Shown here piece by piece: positions 33,165 to 41,631 of a stretch of 47,509 bases of DNA. Both the position numbers and the translations under genes were made by a program. Every line of letters begins with the position of its first letter. Positions within the stretch are counted from its first letter, which is position 1. The stretch is from Oscillospiraceae bacterium (GTDB taxonomy: Bacteria; Bacillota; Clostridia; Oscillospirales; Oscillospiraceae). Under the pieces are notes generated by a model. It saw only the letters and a program-made list of their open reading frames with translations, made no database searches and was not told the origin of the DNA. The stretch lies in the NCBI GenBank assembly GCA_031261585.1, contig JAISJJ010000078.1, positions 1 through 47,509 on the forward strand, read 5' to 3'.

Positions 33165-35759
33165 ATGAAGTATTACTCCGAGAGTGTCGCCGAGGTTTTG
33201 GCGGAGCTTTCAAGCGGTATCGACGGGTTGTCGGGCGAAGCGGTGAAGCGGACGACCGACCCCGAGCATTTGAACAGGCTCGAGGAGGCGAAAAAGAAAT
33301 CGTTCGCCGCGAAACTGTTCGAGCAGATCGCAAACCCGATGATTATAATCCTCATCGTCGCGGCGGTCGTCTCAGGCGCGCTCGGCGAGATCAGCGACAC
33401 GATAATCATACTCGCCGTCGTCGTGATCAATTCGTTTCTCGGGATATTTCAGGAGAACAAGGCGGAACAGGCGATCGACGCGCTGAAAAAGATGTCGTAC
33501 ACGACGGCGAAAGTCAGGCGCGACGGCACTGTGACGCGCGTCAACTCCGAGGAACTCGTGCGCGGCGACATCGTGCTGCTTGAAGCGGGCGATTTCGTAC
33601 CCGCCGACGTGCGGATTATCGAGTGCGCGTCGCTGAAAATCGAGGAATCCTCGCTCACGGGCGAATCCGTGCCGTCGGACAAGAACGCCGCCGTGATAAC
33701 GGCGGACGAGGTGCCGCTGGGCGACCGAACGAACATGGCGTACATGGGTTCGAGCGTCGTCTACGGGCGCGCCGCCGCCGTCGTCGTCGCCATCGGCATG
33801 GACACGGAGATGGGCAAGATCGCGCGGATCATCTCGACCACGAAGGAAAACAAGACGCCGCTGCAACTCAAACTCGACCAGCTCGGCAAGGTTCTGAGTA
33901 TCGCGGTGCTCGCGATCTGCGCGTTCATGTTCGTGTTCGGGATCATTCGCAACGGCGGGTTCAACGGCGGACACACGCTCGAACTGTTCCTGATAGCGAT
34001 CAGTCTCGCCGTCGCCGCGATACCCGAGGGGTTGGCGGCTGTCGTCACGATTGTGCTGAGTATCGGCGTGTCGCGCATGTCGAAGAAAAACGCGATAATC
34101 CGCAAACTCACCGCCGTTGAGACGCTCGGTTGCGCTCAGATAATATGCTCGGATAAGACGGGTACGCTCACGCAGAACAGAATGACCGTCGTCGAGACGA
34201 ACACGTCGGGCAGCGCGGACAAACTCGCGATTGCGATGGCGATGTGCAGCGATTCGAGCGTGTCGGACGAGGGTCGCGTCGTCGGCGAGCCGACGGAGAA
34301 CGCGCTCGTGGAGTACGCGCTCACGCTGAACATCAACAAGACGGAGCTGGAAAAGAGTATGCCACGCGTCGGAGAGGCTCCTTTCGACTCGGTGCGCAAG
34401 GTGATGAGCACGGTTCACCGCATTGAAGCGGGCGGCAGGATTGTACAGTTCTCCAAGGGCGCGGCTGATGAACTCATGAAACGGTGTACGCACTGCGTCG
34501 GGGAAAACGGCGTGGTGGTGCCGCTGGACGATGAACTCCGCGAGCGCGTGGCGGATATCAACCACGCGATGGCTATACAGGCGTTGCGTGTTCTCGGCGC
34601 GGCGTACAAGGAGCTTGACGCGGTTCCCGAGAGCTTTGAGCCTGACGATATCGAGCGCGATCTGATATTCATCGGTGTCGTCGGCATGGTCGACCCCGTC
34701 CGACCCGAGGTCAAGGACGCGATAAAAATCTGCGGCGAGGCGGGTATCCGCCCGATCATGATAACGGGCGACCACCGCGACACCGCCGTCGCGATAGCCC
34801 GCGAGATTGAGATTCTGCACGACGACGCCGAGGCGATAACGGGTGCGGAACTCGAAAAAATCAGCGACGAGGACTTCGCGACCGAGGTTGAGAAGTACTC
34901 GGTGTACGCGCGCGTGCAGCCCGAACACAAGGTGCGCATCGTCAAGGCATGGCAGAGTCTCGGCAAGATCAGCGCGATGACGGGCGACGGTGTGAACGAC
35001 GCGCCCGCACTGAAAACCGCCGATATCGGTATCGGCATGGGCATCACGGGTACGGACGTGTCCAAGGGCGTGTCGGACATGATCCTCGCGGACGACAACT
35101 TCGCGACCATCGTCTCCGCCGTCGCCGAGGGTCGCAAGATTTTCGACAACATTCAAAAGACGATACAGTTCCTGCTCTCGTCCAACCTCGCCGAGGTGCT
35201 GGCGTTGTTCGCGGCTTCGATCATCAATCTGCACCTGTTCGCGCCGATCCACCTGCTGATGATCAACCTGATAACGGACAGTTTCCCCGCGATCGCGCTC
35301 GGCATGGAGAAGGGCGAAGCGGACATCATGCAAAAAGCTCCGCGCAACTCCAAAGCGGGCGTTTTCGCGGACAAACTCGGCATTAACGTCCTGTACCAAG
35401 GCGCGGTCATCGCAGCCCTGACGCTCGTGTCGTTCTTCATCGGGCGCGCGCACTCTGCCGAGACCGCGGTCACGATGGCGTTTGCCACGCTGTCGCTCGT
35501 CGAGGGGTTCCACTCGTTCAACCTGCGCTCACAGAAAAAATCGCTGTTCTCGACGGGCTTTTTCGGCAACAAGTTCCTGTTCGCGTCGCTGCTCGCGTCC
35601 ATCGTCGTGACGATGGCGGTGATTTACGTGCCGGGGCTGAACGTGATTTTCAAGCTGGTACCGCTCGGGTTGCCGCACCTCGCGATCTCGCTCGGTCTGT
35701 CGCTCGCCATAATCCCGATTGTCGAGGTGGTCAAGTGGGCGACGGGGAGACGCGGGTGA
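33165..35759 (+). CDS. P-type cation ATPase, Ca2+-transporting type (P2A-like)
   Basis: About 864 aa from the ATG at 33165, which has GGAAAGGA upstream; the open frame begins earlier but without a ribosome binding site. It has the N-terminal cation-ATPase domain (YYSESVAEVLAELSS), the actuator TGES motif, the M4 ion-site sequence AAIPEGLAAVVTIVLS, the phosphorylation site CSDKTGTLTQNRMT, the hinge MTGDGVNDAPALK, and C-terminal membrane spans with MINLITDSFPAIALGM. The PEGL motif and overall layout match SERCA/PMCA-type Ca2+ pumps; Mn2+ or other divalent cations are possible. It would expel the ion using ATP. It is a single-gene unit with its own promoter and terminator. Confidence 0.92.
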   Translation: MKYYSESVAEVLAELSSGIDGLSGEAVKRTTDPEHLNRLEEAKKKSFAAKLFEQIANPMIIILIVAAVVSGALGEISDTIIILAVVVINSFLGIFQENKAEQAIDALKKMSYTTAKVRRDGTVTRVNSEELVRGDIVLLEAGDFVPADVRIIECASLKIEESSLTGESVPSDKNAAVITADEVPLGDRTNMAYMGSSVVYGRAAAVVVAIGMDTEMGKIARIISTTKENKTPLQLKLDQLGKVLSIAVLAICAFMFVFGIIRNGGFNGGHTLELFLIAISLAVAAIPEGLAAVVTIVLSIGVSRMSKKNAIIRKLTAVETLGCAQIICSDKTGTLTQNRMTVVETNTSGSADKLAIAMAMCSDSSVSDEGRVVGEPTENALVEYALTLNINKTELEKSMPRVGEAPFDSVRKVMSTVHRIEAGGRIVQFSKGAADELMKRCTHCVGENGVVVPLDDELRERVADINHAMAIQALRVLGAAYKELDAVPESFEPDDIERDLIFIGVVGMVDPVRPEVKDAIKICGEAGIRPIMITGDHRDTAVAIAREIEILHDDAEAITGAELEKISDEDFATEVEKYSVYARVQPEHKVRIVKAWQSLGKISAMTGDGVNDAPALKTADIGIGMGITGTDVSKGVSDMILADDNFATIVSAVAEGRKIFDNIQKTIQFLLSSNLAEVLALFAASIINLHLFAPIHLLMINLITDSFPAIALGMEKGEADIMQKAPRNSKAGVFADKLGINVLYQGAVIAALTLVSFFIGRAHSAETAVTMAFATLSLVEGFHSFNLRSQKKSLFSTGFFGNKFLFASLLASIVVTMAVIYVPGLNVIFKLVPLGLPHLAISLGLSLAIIPIVEVVKWATGRRG

Positions 35760-35786
35760 GGATAATGCTTGGGTTTTGAATATGGG

Positions 35787-35825
35787 ACACCCCTTGCAAA
35801 CCGTGGGTTTGCAAGGGGTGTTTTT
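35787..35825 (+). terminator. Strong intrinsic terminator of the ATPase gene
   Basis: A 16-bp perfect stem (35787-35802 with 35806-35821) with a three-base loop, followed by a T5 run. It lies 27 bases after the stop codon. Confidence 0.92.
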
Positions 35826-35834
35826 GGGGTGGTG

Positions 35835-35861
35835 TGGTGGGTGGGTGACAAGACTTGAACC
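35835..35861 (-). other. tRNA 3'-end-like sequence, possible attachment site
   Basis: On the minus strand it reads GGTTCAAGTCTTGTCACCC and then CACCCA, which is the layout of a tRNA T-loop, 3' acceptor strand and CCA-like end. The 5' half of the T-stem does not pair and no tRNA body is present beyond it. This is what one side of an integration site within a tRNA gene looks like. It marks the boundary between the chromosomal genes on the left and the accessory genes on the right. The 308-bp gap 35760-36067 holds this, the ATPase terminator and the iterons, but no gene. Confidence 0.45.
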
Positions 35862-35977
35862 ACAAGCGAAGCATTCAGCATGCTGCCGCTAATTGTTGTA
35901 ATCCATTGCAACATAAAGATTTTCTTGTCTCAGCGTTTCGTGACTTGTAGCAAAATTCAGCCGTTTTTGGCGGTAAT

Positions 35978-36009
35978 AATGACCAAACAATGACCAAACA
36001 ATGACCAAC
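35978..36009. repeat. Three tandem 11-bp iterons
   Basis: AATGACCAAAC occurs at 35978-35988 and 35989-35999, and as AATGACCAAC at 36000-36009, head to tail. Their place about 120 bp inside the tRNA-like end fits arm-type recombinase sites of an integrative element. Confidence 0.6.
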
Positions 36010-36067
36010 ATCTAAATGAAAAGGCAGCGCGGTTGTCCTGTAAACTACTGTCTCGCCTCGACCCGTC

Positions 36068-36298
36068 CTACACTTCAACTTGAAGCAACTTGCCGTTTTC
36101 AAGTTCCGACCGAAACAGGTCATACACATACGCAGAACCGCAACTGTACAGTCCGGTTTCCGTATCCTGCAGTTTTTCAAACACAGTTGAGTTGTAAAAC
36201 CGCGACATCGCCGCAGGAATCTCAAGTCCCGCGTCCTCAATCGAAAACGCAATAATGTCCTGAATTACATATTCGATTAATTGGGCTTTTTTATCCAC
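36068..36298 (-). CDS. Small unknown protein, third gene of the DUF3791/DUF3990 locus
   Basis: About 76 aa when started at the GTG at 36298, which has AAGGAG seven bases upstream; an earlier in-frame GTG at 36313 is possible but lacks a site. The sequence is helical at the front (AQLIEYVIQDIIAFSIEDAG), with a typical late motif ETGLYSCGSAYVYDLF. I cannot name its family. A decayed relative, with ETGLYGHSALYVFSVY, lies at 37137-37262. It overlaps the DUF3990 gene by eight bases, so it is part of the same operon and may belong to the same toxin-antitoxin-like unit. Confidence 0.7.
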   Translation of the reverse strand: MDKKAQLIEYVIQDIIAFSIEDAGLEIPAAMSRFYNSTVFEKLQDTETGLYSCGSAYVYDLFRSELENGKLLQVEV

Positions 36299-36791
36299 GA
36301 TACACTCCTTCACTTTTGAGTAGCGCGAGCGCGCGTTCGGTGTGAAACGAATATTGATCGGTCAGTTCCTTGTAGATCATCTCGTTTTTCAGCGTGTCGA
36401 TTCCAATTAGACCGTTCTCAAATTGGCGAAAAAGCAGAACCAAATCATCGTTTGCCACCGCGCCGATCACAATGTCGTACTTAGCGTCGTGATTGCAATC
36501 AGGCGATGAAAAATCCGCAAAATTCCTGTTGCGGTTGTTGATGACGAAGTGCGCCCAGTCCTCAGACGGTTTCGGGAAGTGCTTGACCGACAATCCATCG
36601 GTATTCCCGCTATACTCAAACCGTGTGACAATTGGTTCGCCGCCGAAAATCCTCGCTGTTCGTGCCGCCATTCTCTCGGCTTGACTTGGCAGCGTAGTCA
36701 GGTAAAAGCCGGTTCCGAAATCTTTGTACGGCTTGCACTTTGACAGATCAATTGTGAAAATCTCGGTGTTGGAACCGTGATACAACTTCAT
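36291..36791 (-). CDS. DUF3990 family protein, possible ADP-ribosyltransferase-like toxin
   Basis: 166 aa. The start LYHGSNTEIFTIDLSKCKPY followed by KDFGTGFYLTTLPSQAERMA is typical of DUF3990, and later WAHFVINNRNRNF and DIVIGAVANDDLV. From family knowledge, the YHGS and FYLT pattern resembles ADP-ribosyltransferase-like folds, so a toxin role is plausible; this is inference. The ATG overlaps the DUF3791 stop codon by one base (TAATG) and the next gene starts inside it, so all three are translated together. Confidence 0.82.
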   Translation of the reverse strand: MKLYHGSNTEIFTIDLSKCKPYKDFGTGFYLTTLPSQAERMAARTARIFGGEPIVTRFEYSGNTDGLSVKHFPKPSEDWAHFVINNRNRNFADFSSPDCNHDAKYDIVIGAVANDDLVLLFRQFENGLIGIDTLKNEMIYKELTDQYSFHTERALALLKSEGVYRG

Positions 36792-37039
36792 TATATCCGA
36801 CCTCCGGTTTGCCTCGAAACGGCTTTCAAGTCCTCGATCGCATCATCAAACGAAAGCGTATGCTCGGTGTCATAATGCTCCACCAAGAAGTCTATCCCAC
36901 CATGAATCTCCAAGTAGCGGTACGCCTGTGAAACATCAAGACTACACGCCCGCGCGAACTCATTCACGCAAGCAACGATGTAGTCCGTTTTCTTTCTCAT
37001 GGGACTTTGCGGCGCAGTGTGTATTTGATCGTTTATCAT
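36791..37039 (-). CDS. DUF3791 family protein
   Basis: 82 aa. It has the DUF3791 pattern DYIVACVNEFARACSLDVSQ, AYRYLEIHGGIDFLVEHYD and LSFDDAIEDLKA. The family is commonly encoded directly ahead of DUF3990, as here, and may be its antidote or regulator. The ATG follows GAGGTG, and a good promoter lies just upstream. It is the first gene of a three-gene overlapping operon. Confidence 0.85.
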   Translation of the reverse strand: MINDQIHTAPQSPMRKKTDYIVACVNEFARACSLDVSQAYRYLEIHGGIDFLVEHYDTEHTLSFDDAIEDLKAVSRQTGGRI

Positions 37040-37068
37040 AAGCGCACCTCCATTTGACTCTATGGGTA

Positions 37069-37097
37069 ATTATACACCGGTTTTGCGGTTTTGACAA
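37069..37097 (-). promoter_or_regulatory. Promoter of the DUF3791/DUF3990 operon
   Basis: Minus strand: TTGTCA (37092-37097, five of six), a 17-base spacer and TATAAT (37069-37074, perfect). It lies 30 bases ahead of the ATG. Confidence 0.8.
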
Positions 37098-37136
37098 GTC
37101 CTGAGATGCGCAGCTTTTCGTTGACGCGAATATTTT

Positions 37137-37262
37137 GTGGATAAATCGTGCTTATTGGGATCGCTGTACGACGACGAGACGGGCTTGTACGGGCATAGCG
37201 CGCTGTACGTTTTCTCGGTGTACGAGGAAGAACGCGCTGGCGAGACGCAGGAGGACGGATAG
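37137..37262 (+). pseudogene. Decayed copy of the small third gene of the DUF3990 locus
   Basis: A 41-codon frame encodes LGSLYDDETGLYGHSALYVF, which matches the C-terminal part of the 36068-36298 product (KLQDTETGLYSCGSAYVY). A stop codon lies five codons upstream in frame, so the N-terminal half is gone. It sits on the opposite strand to the intact copy. The 391-bp gap 37040-37430 otherwise holds a promoter and a terminator. Confidence 0.6.
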
Positions 37263-37265
37263 CGT

Positions 37266-37290
37266 AGCGGCGACCGTTTCGGTCGCCGCT
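37266..37290 (+). terminator. Terminator after the decayed gene
   Basis: A 10-bp perfect stem (AGCGGCGACC at 37266-37275 with 37281-37290) and GTTTC loop, then a T-rich tail. It begins four bases after the stop of the remnant, as expected if that gene was once functional. Confidence 0.75.
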
Positions 37291-37430
37291 GCTTTGTGTT
37301 TTACGCCGCTCCGATTGGGATACGCTCCCGCATCGTGCCCGCGCGTTATTGTATCACAGCAGACGGACATGCGGTGGGGTTTTGAGAAATATTTTTATAA
37401 TGGGTATGCGTTGCGGGGTGAGTCCAAGGC

Positions 37431-37832
37431 TTAACGGTAATAACCGCTTCTGTACAGCAGCACGCATTCAATTTCGTTTTCGTCGGGGACGTATGCGCTA
37501 ATGCCAAGACCTTCTGAAATTATACTACCGTAAGAAACCGAAAATTCTATCCCCCACTTATGCAGCGCATTTGTAAATTCGGATTTTGAAGCGGGAAATA
37601 ACCTGATTCCGTTGTAACTAACACTTTCCGCGAAAACTTCCATGGCTTCCAACTTGTTTTCGGCATCATAATATGCGTGAAGTATCGAAAATTCGTCGGT
37701 AGTATTTATACTAAACTCGCTCTTTTTGAACTCTTTGTACTCCCCAAACGTTTCACGAACTATCGCTCTGTCCGTGCCGAATTTAACACCACCGAAACTC
37801 TCGCGCGGCAGGAATTCATATCGATCACTCAT
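37431..37832 (-). CDS. Small immunity-like protein downstream of an HNH-type toxin
   Basis: 133 aa, mixed alpha/beta, no signal peptide or membrane span (GGVKFGTDRAIVRETFGEY, IRLFPASKSEFTNALHKWG). I do not recognise the family with certainty. It overlaps the HNH-like gene by eight bases and is the last gene of the operon, the usual place and size for an immunity protein of a polymorphic toxin. The function is inferred from context. Confidence 0.65.
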   Translation of the reverse strand: MSDRYEFLPRESFGGVKFGTDRAIVRETFGEYKEFKKSEFSINTTDEFSILHAYYDAENKLEAMEVFAESVSYNGIRLFPASKSEFTNALHKWGIEFSVSYGSIISEGLGISAYVPDENEIECVLLYRSGYYR

Positions 37833-38394
37833 TTGATTTTTTGCCCTCCTCTATCAATTTGTCTGCAAATCGTATCATTCCAAACGTTTCCCAATATTCA
37901 TTCATTTCTGAAATAGCGTCATCATATTTGTCCCCGAATCGTGAACGAATATCATCAATATCCATTTGTACGGCACTTGTGAACTCTCCGCGCTCTACAT
38001 ACTCATTTTGCTTTTTGCGGTAGTCCTGCGCGTCGTTAGAGTTGCCCCAACTCTTCGTTAGGCGATGATCCGCTTTTTCCATTGCGATTGACGGTCCGTC
38101 TCTAAACTCCAATCCGTTAGTACTGGCGGCGGGTACATGATGCACTTCTTGGTCTTCGGTAACATATTTTTTTACAACTTTATATGCTCCGCCCTGCCGT
38201 AGATACTCGGGAAATTCCGGAATTTCGATTTTTTGCGGCATATACTCATCGTGTGTTTCCTCGCTCCCGTTCACCAACGATCGCTCGTAGTATGACTTAT
38301 CCGGCTGAAACTCCTTGCCCTCCGCCTGTTTCGCGAGCGGACTGTCGGCAAACTTTGAAACCGACTCGACTTTCTCTATTCTCTGTTCATTCAC
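37825..38394 (-). CDS. HNH/His-Me-type nuclease or polymorphic-toxin-like protein
   Basis: 189 aa, GTG start overlapping the HerA-like stop codon (GTGA). Residues 83-120 carry EVHHVPAASTNG and then GPSIAMEKADHRLTKSWGNS, the HH...H pattern (H85, H86, H110) of toxin-type HNH nuclease domains seen at the C-termini of polymorphic toxins. Here the domain has only a short N-terminal part of about 80 residues and no secretion module. It could be the effector nuclease of the surrounding operon or a toxin kept in check by the small downstream protein. The nuclease assignment rests on motif pattern. Confidence 0.68.
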   Translation of the reverse strand: MNEQRIEKVESVSKFADSPLAKQAEGKEFQPDKSYYERSLVNGSEETHDEYMPQKIEIPEFPEYLRQGGAYKVVKKYVTEDQEVHHVPAASTNGLEFRDGPSIAMEKADHRLTKSWGNSNDAQDYRKKQNEYVERGEFTSAVQMDIDDIRSRFGDKYDDAISEMNEYWETFGMIRFADKLIEEGKKSNE

Positions 38395-41300
38395 AGCGTT
38401 ATATCCTCCTTTTGCTCAATACTTTCAAACCAACTGAAGTATATCCGCTCTCGTTGTTCACGGTCGTCGTGAGCGGACGCGAAGTCGCGCAAAAAGCACT
38501 GACTGAGTACAAGCGCAAGCGTATCATCGACGTTAGGATACGCTCGTCGCGCAATATCGACCATTCGCGCGGTTAGTTCTACATTATTGCTTGCGTTTAT
38601 CACCTCATTTTGAACGAGATTGCGTACCCCGAGTATGTCAGTAACTATTCTTGCGAGTTTCGGGAAGTTTTCATCTACCCGCAGGGAAAGCGAACCCGTG
38701 GTTTTCAACTCGGTGATCAGCCCTCCAATGATGATTTTCGCCCGCGCGGAGATGCCTATGCGCGGAAGCTCACGCTCTAATGTGTCAACGTCAAAGTCAA
38801 GCCTATCATTTAACCTGCCCGCTGTTAACAAATTAATCAGTTGCAGCTTTGCGCCTGCGGTGTTGACGGTCGCATCGGGACGATATGCATATTCTTGCTC
38901 CGTCAACCCGTTATGCTTAATTTTTACGAGAATCGGCTCAACCCAGTCGTTCTGATAAACGGCGGCGACTCCGCGTTCGAGTTTTGACAGCTCGACAATC
39001 TGCTCGTCGGTCAAACTCGCGGCACGACCGACGAGTTCACGGTCGCTGTACTCGGGCAAGCGCAGAATAATCTTAGTGTTGGTGTTGCGGATAGCGGACA
39101 TATCAAGCAACCCCGGCGACTGGTCGGCGATGATGAATCCCTCGCCATATGTACGCATCTCCGCTATCGAATTTGCAAGCAGCTCAACCGATTTGCCAAG
39201 CAGATTTGAGCTCTCTGAGGACTGCTCCGTGGAGGTGCGTTTCAAAAGATTGTGCGCTTCCTCTAAAACGGTTATGTGTTTCAGCGGCGCGTTGCGCCCC
39301 TTTGCGGTTGAGGCTCGGTGTTCCTGCAATTTCATTACAAGCAGTCCCATGATGAGCGACTTCGTTTCTGTGGAACCGACCGAGCTTAAGTCCACGATAA
39401 CACTCTTGTCAAACAGCTCGGCATCGGCAATCGCGTCGCTTGCGAACAGCATACCGTTGATCCCGTTTGTGAGCGATTCCACGCGCGTTAGCAATGCGCC
39501 CGCGTAATCGCCTTTGCTGTCCGCAGAGTATGCAGATTCTTCAATAACCTGCTGAATCTGCTCCAACACGTCCGAGAAAGTCGGGAACACGCCGTTATAA
39601 CGCGGTGTTGACGTTTGCAAATCCCAACCGCTGACTTCATACGCGCGTTCCATGGCTTTTTTCAGTATCGCGGGCATAGCAGCGTACATCGGCCAGCAGA
39701 CGTTGAACAGTTCCACAAGCCTGTCCAAATGCTCAAGAACATGAACCTCATCGGGGAAACTGAACGGGTTAATCCTCAGCAATGTCATTTTCTTCGGATT
39801 CGTGCCGTACACCGCAACATCGTAAAGATGACCGAAAGCTTCTTTATATTCGCCTTTCGCGGGTTCAACCACGAGAAACGGTATGTTTGAGCCGCGAAGT
39901 CGATTGAGTATGTGATACACGGTATTGCTCTTACCCGAACCAGTCGAACCCGTGATGAACGTGTGCATCGTAAGGCTGTTGCGGTCAAGTTTTACATCGG
40001 TTTTGTCCTCTCTGCCCATAGAGTAGACCTTGCCGAGAACAAGACCGTCCCGACTGTCGGCACCGCCGTAGCGAACGACTTCGTGCGCAAACTCCGCGTG
40101 TTCGATTACGGGAAATCCGGGTACGGAGTGGCGCGGCAAGCCCATGTGCAATGCGAGTTCTTTACCGCTGACAAACGCGCCTGCCGTAACGTCAAGCGCG
40201 CCTCGCGCACTCTCATATCGAAACAGCGGCTGCATGAAGTTTGTGATGTACTTGTGAATCAGCTTCGTTTGCGGTTCCGCCTTGCTCCACGAGTTGACGG
40301 CGGAAGTTTCGACGCCCGTTCGCGCTCCGCTTACTATCGCCTTATATGTAGCGGCGGCGATTTCCGCAGTACTCGCCTCCTCTGACGCGATGAAATACGC
40401 GCTACACTCCCACATACCGTAACTCTCAAACTCGCGCATACGCTCCAGCTGTAAGTCGATTCGATCCATAAGCGATATAACGGACTTGTCTTTCGCCGTC
40501 AGCGTGAGATTGCTTGATGTGCCGCCGCTCTGTCCTTCGGTAAGCGTGTGACTGTCGGTTTGTGTTTGATTTGTGGAGTCGGTTTTGTTCTCGTTTTCCG
40601 AGGTCGTTATGGTTTTTTTCGCGACTTCACCCACCACAGAAAGACCTGCTCCGGTAGCACCTGCTGTAGCACCTATTGCCGCGATAGCTGCCGGTGCCGC
40701 AGCCCCTCCTGTGGCAACTGTTACGGCAATACCGCCAACAATGCTCACAGCTACGCCCAACCCTTTCAGCACGCGGCTCGCCGTATTGTCCTTTGACACA
40801 GATTCTGATGTGCCCGTGCTTTCGCTTGTTGACGTGCCGACGCTCTCACTCTTGGTGTCGCTGTCCGAGGTATTCCAAGATTCGTTCGTGCCGTACGCCA
40901 GTTGACGTTCGGCAAACGGTGAGATTTGAGTATATATTTGCTCATACATTCGGCGCATCTCCGCAATGCGGTTTTGCGGTAACGAGTTCGCCAGAATTAT
41001 CGCGGTATATTTTTTACCGCGCATTGACAGCGCGAACTTTTCAAGTCCTTGCAGGAACGCCTTGTTTTCCCGCGTCTCCTCATCCCGCAGATTTGCGACA
41101 CACGAAACAGCGGATATATATCCGTTCTTTACACCGCGCATCAGCTTTATAATATCCGGATTCTTGAATTCCGCACTTTCCGTCGCCTTAATCCCCGGAA
41201 ACTGCCCTTGAAGAGCACTCTGCAAAGTCGTCAACTGCTTTGCTGCACTATGGTGCGGGTCATCGCACCGCACACCCATATAGAACCGCGCCTTTTCGCC

Positions 41301-41621
41301 GTCGCTGTCAATCATGAGGAAAACAGAGTTCTCAACTGTCGTCATCGCGCCGAACACACTCGCAAACTTGTCTGCCGCATATTCGTCATGCCCGTACACC
41401 ATCTCGTCAACACGAATAAGGCGCACTTTGTCTTTCATATTTGCATTCTCGATAAACAGTTTTTCGTCAGGCGCGACGACATCCATCTCAGATAGGCGCG
41501 TCAGATAGCTCTTCGTTATAATATCATCAGCCATCGAAATCGCATCGTCGAACTGCGCGCGCATGGACGAAACCTGCCGCGGAACAACCTCCGCGCCCTG
41601 TCCTGCCAGTTCCTCACTCAT
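38391..41621 (-). CDS. HerA/DUF87-type ATPase with a hydrophobic, Ser/Thr-flanked insertion
   Basis: About 1076 aa from the ATG at 41621, which has GAGG upstream; the longer open frame to 41849 runs through the preceding gene in another frame. Walker A is GSTGSGKSNT near residue 560 and Walker B is ITVLEEAHNLL near 785-792, with a sensor-like IIADQSPGLLD after it, the layout of HerA-FtsK translocases. Residues about 245-285 are Ser/Thr-rich (TSTSESTGTSES). About 287-330 is a long Gly/Ala-rich hydrophobic stretch, followed by another polar stretch. The N-terminal 240 residues are unrecognised. HerA ATPases usually act with a nuclease; here the HNH-like gene directly overlaps its end. Confidence 0.85.
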   Translation of the reverse strand: MSEELAGQGAEVVPRQVSSMRAQFDDAISMADDIITKSYLTRLSEMDVVAPDEKLFIENANMKDKVRLIRVDEMVYGHDEYAADKFASVFGAMTTVENSVFLMIDSDGEKARFYMGVRCDDPHHSAAKQLTTLQSALQGQFPGIKATESAEFKNPDIIKLMRGVKNGYISAVSCVANLRDEETRENKAFLQGLEKFALSMRGKKYTAIILANSLPQNRIAEMRRMYEQIYTQISPFAERQLAYGTNESWNTSDSDTKSESVGTSTSESTGTSESVSKDNTASRVLKGLGVAVSIVGGIAVTVATGGAAAPAAIAAIGATAGATGAGLSVVGEVAKKTITTSENENKTDSTNQTQTDSHTLTEGQSGGTSSNLTLTAKDKSVISLMDRIDLQLERMREFESYGMWECSAYFIASEEASTAEIAAATYKAIVSGARTGVETSAVNSWSKAEPQTKLIHKYITNFMQPLFRYESARGALDVTAGAFVSGKELALHMGLPRHSVPGFPVIEHAEFAHEVVRYGGADSRDGLVLGKVYSMGREDKTDVKLDRNSLTMHTFITGSTGSGKSNTVYHILNRLRGSNIPFLVVEPAKGEYKEAFGHLYDVAVYGTNPKKMTLLRINPFSFPDEVHVLEHLDRLVELFNVCWPMYAAMPAILKKAMERAYEVSGWDLQTSTPRYNGVFPTFSDVLEQIQQVIEESAYSADSKGDYAGALLTRVESLTNGINGMLFASDAIADAELFDKSVIVDLSSVGSTETKSLIMGLLVMKLQEHRASTAKGRNAPLKHITVLEEAHNLLKRTSTEQSSESSNLLGKSVELLANSIAEMRTYGEGFIIADQSPGLLDMSAIRNTNTKIILRLPEYSDRELVGRAASLTDEQIVELSKLERGVAAVYQNDWVEPILVKIKHNGLTEQEYAYRPDATVNTAGAKLQLINLLTAGRLNDRLDFDVDTLERELPRIGISARAKIIIGGLITELKTTGSLSLRVDENFPKLARIVTDILGVRNLVQNEVINASNNVELTARMVDIARRAYPNVDDTLALVLSQCFLRDFASAHDDREQRERIYFSWFESIEQKEDITL

Positions 41622-41631
41622 ACCGCACGCC

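Noticed and set aside
33372-35513. 713-codon open frame on the minus strand
   Set aside because: It lies wholly antisense to the P-type ATPase, which has every family motif. Its composition (His, Arg, Asp-rich) is typical of a shadow frame in GC-rich DNA, and it has no ribosome binding site.
35875-36252. 125-codon minus-strand frame across the iterons
   Set aside because: It overlaps the small third gene in another frame and runs through the iterons and the putative attachment site. Its sequence is Cys/Arg-rich without a recognisable fold.
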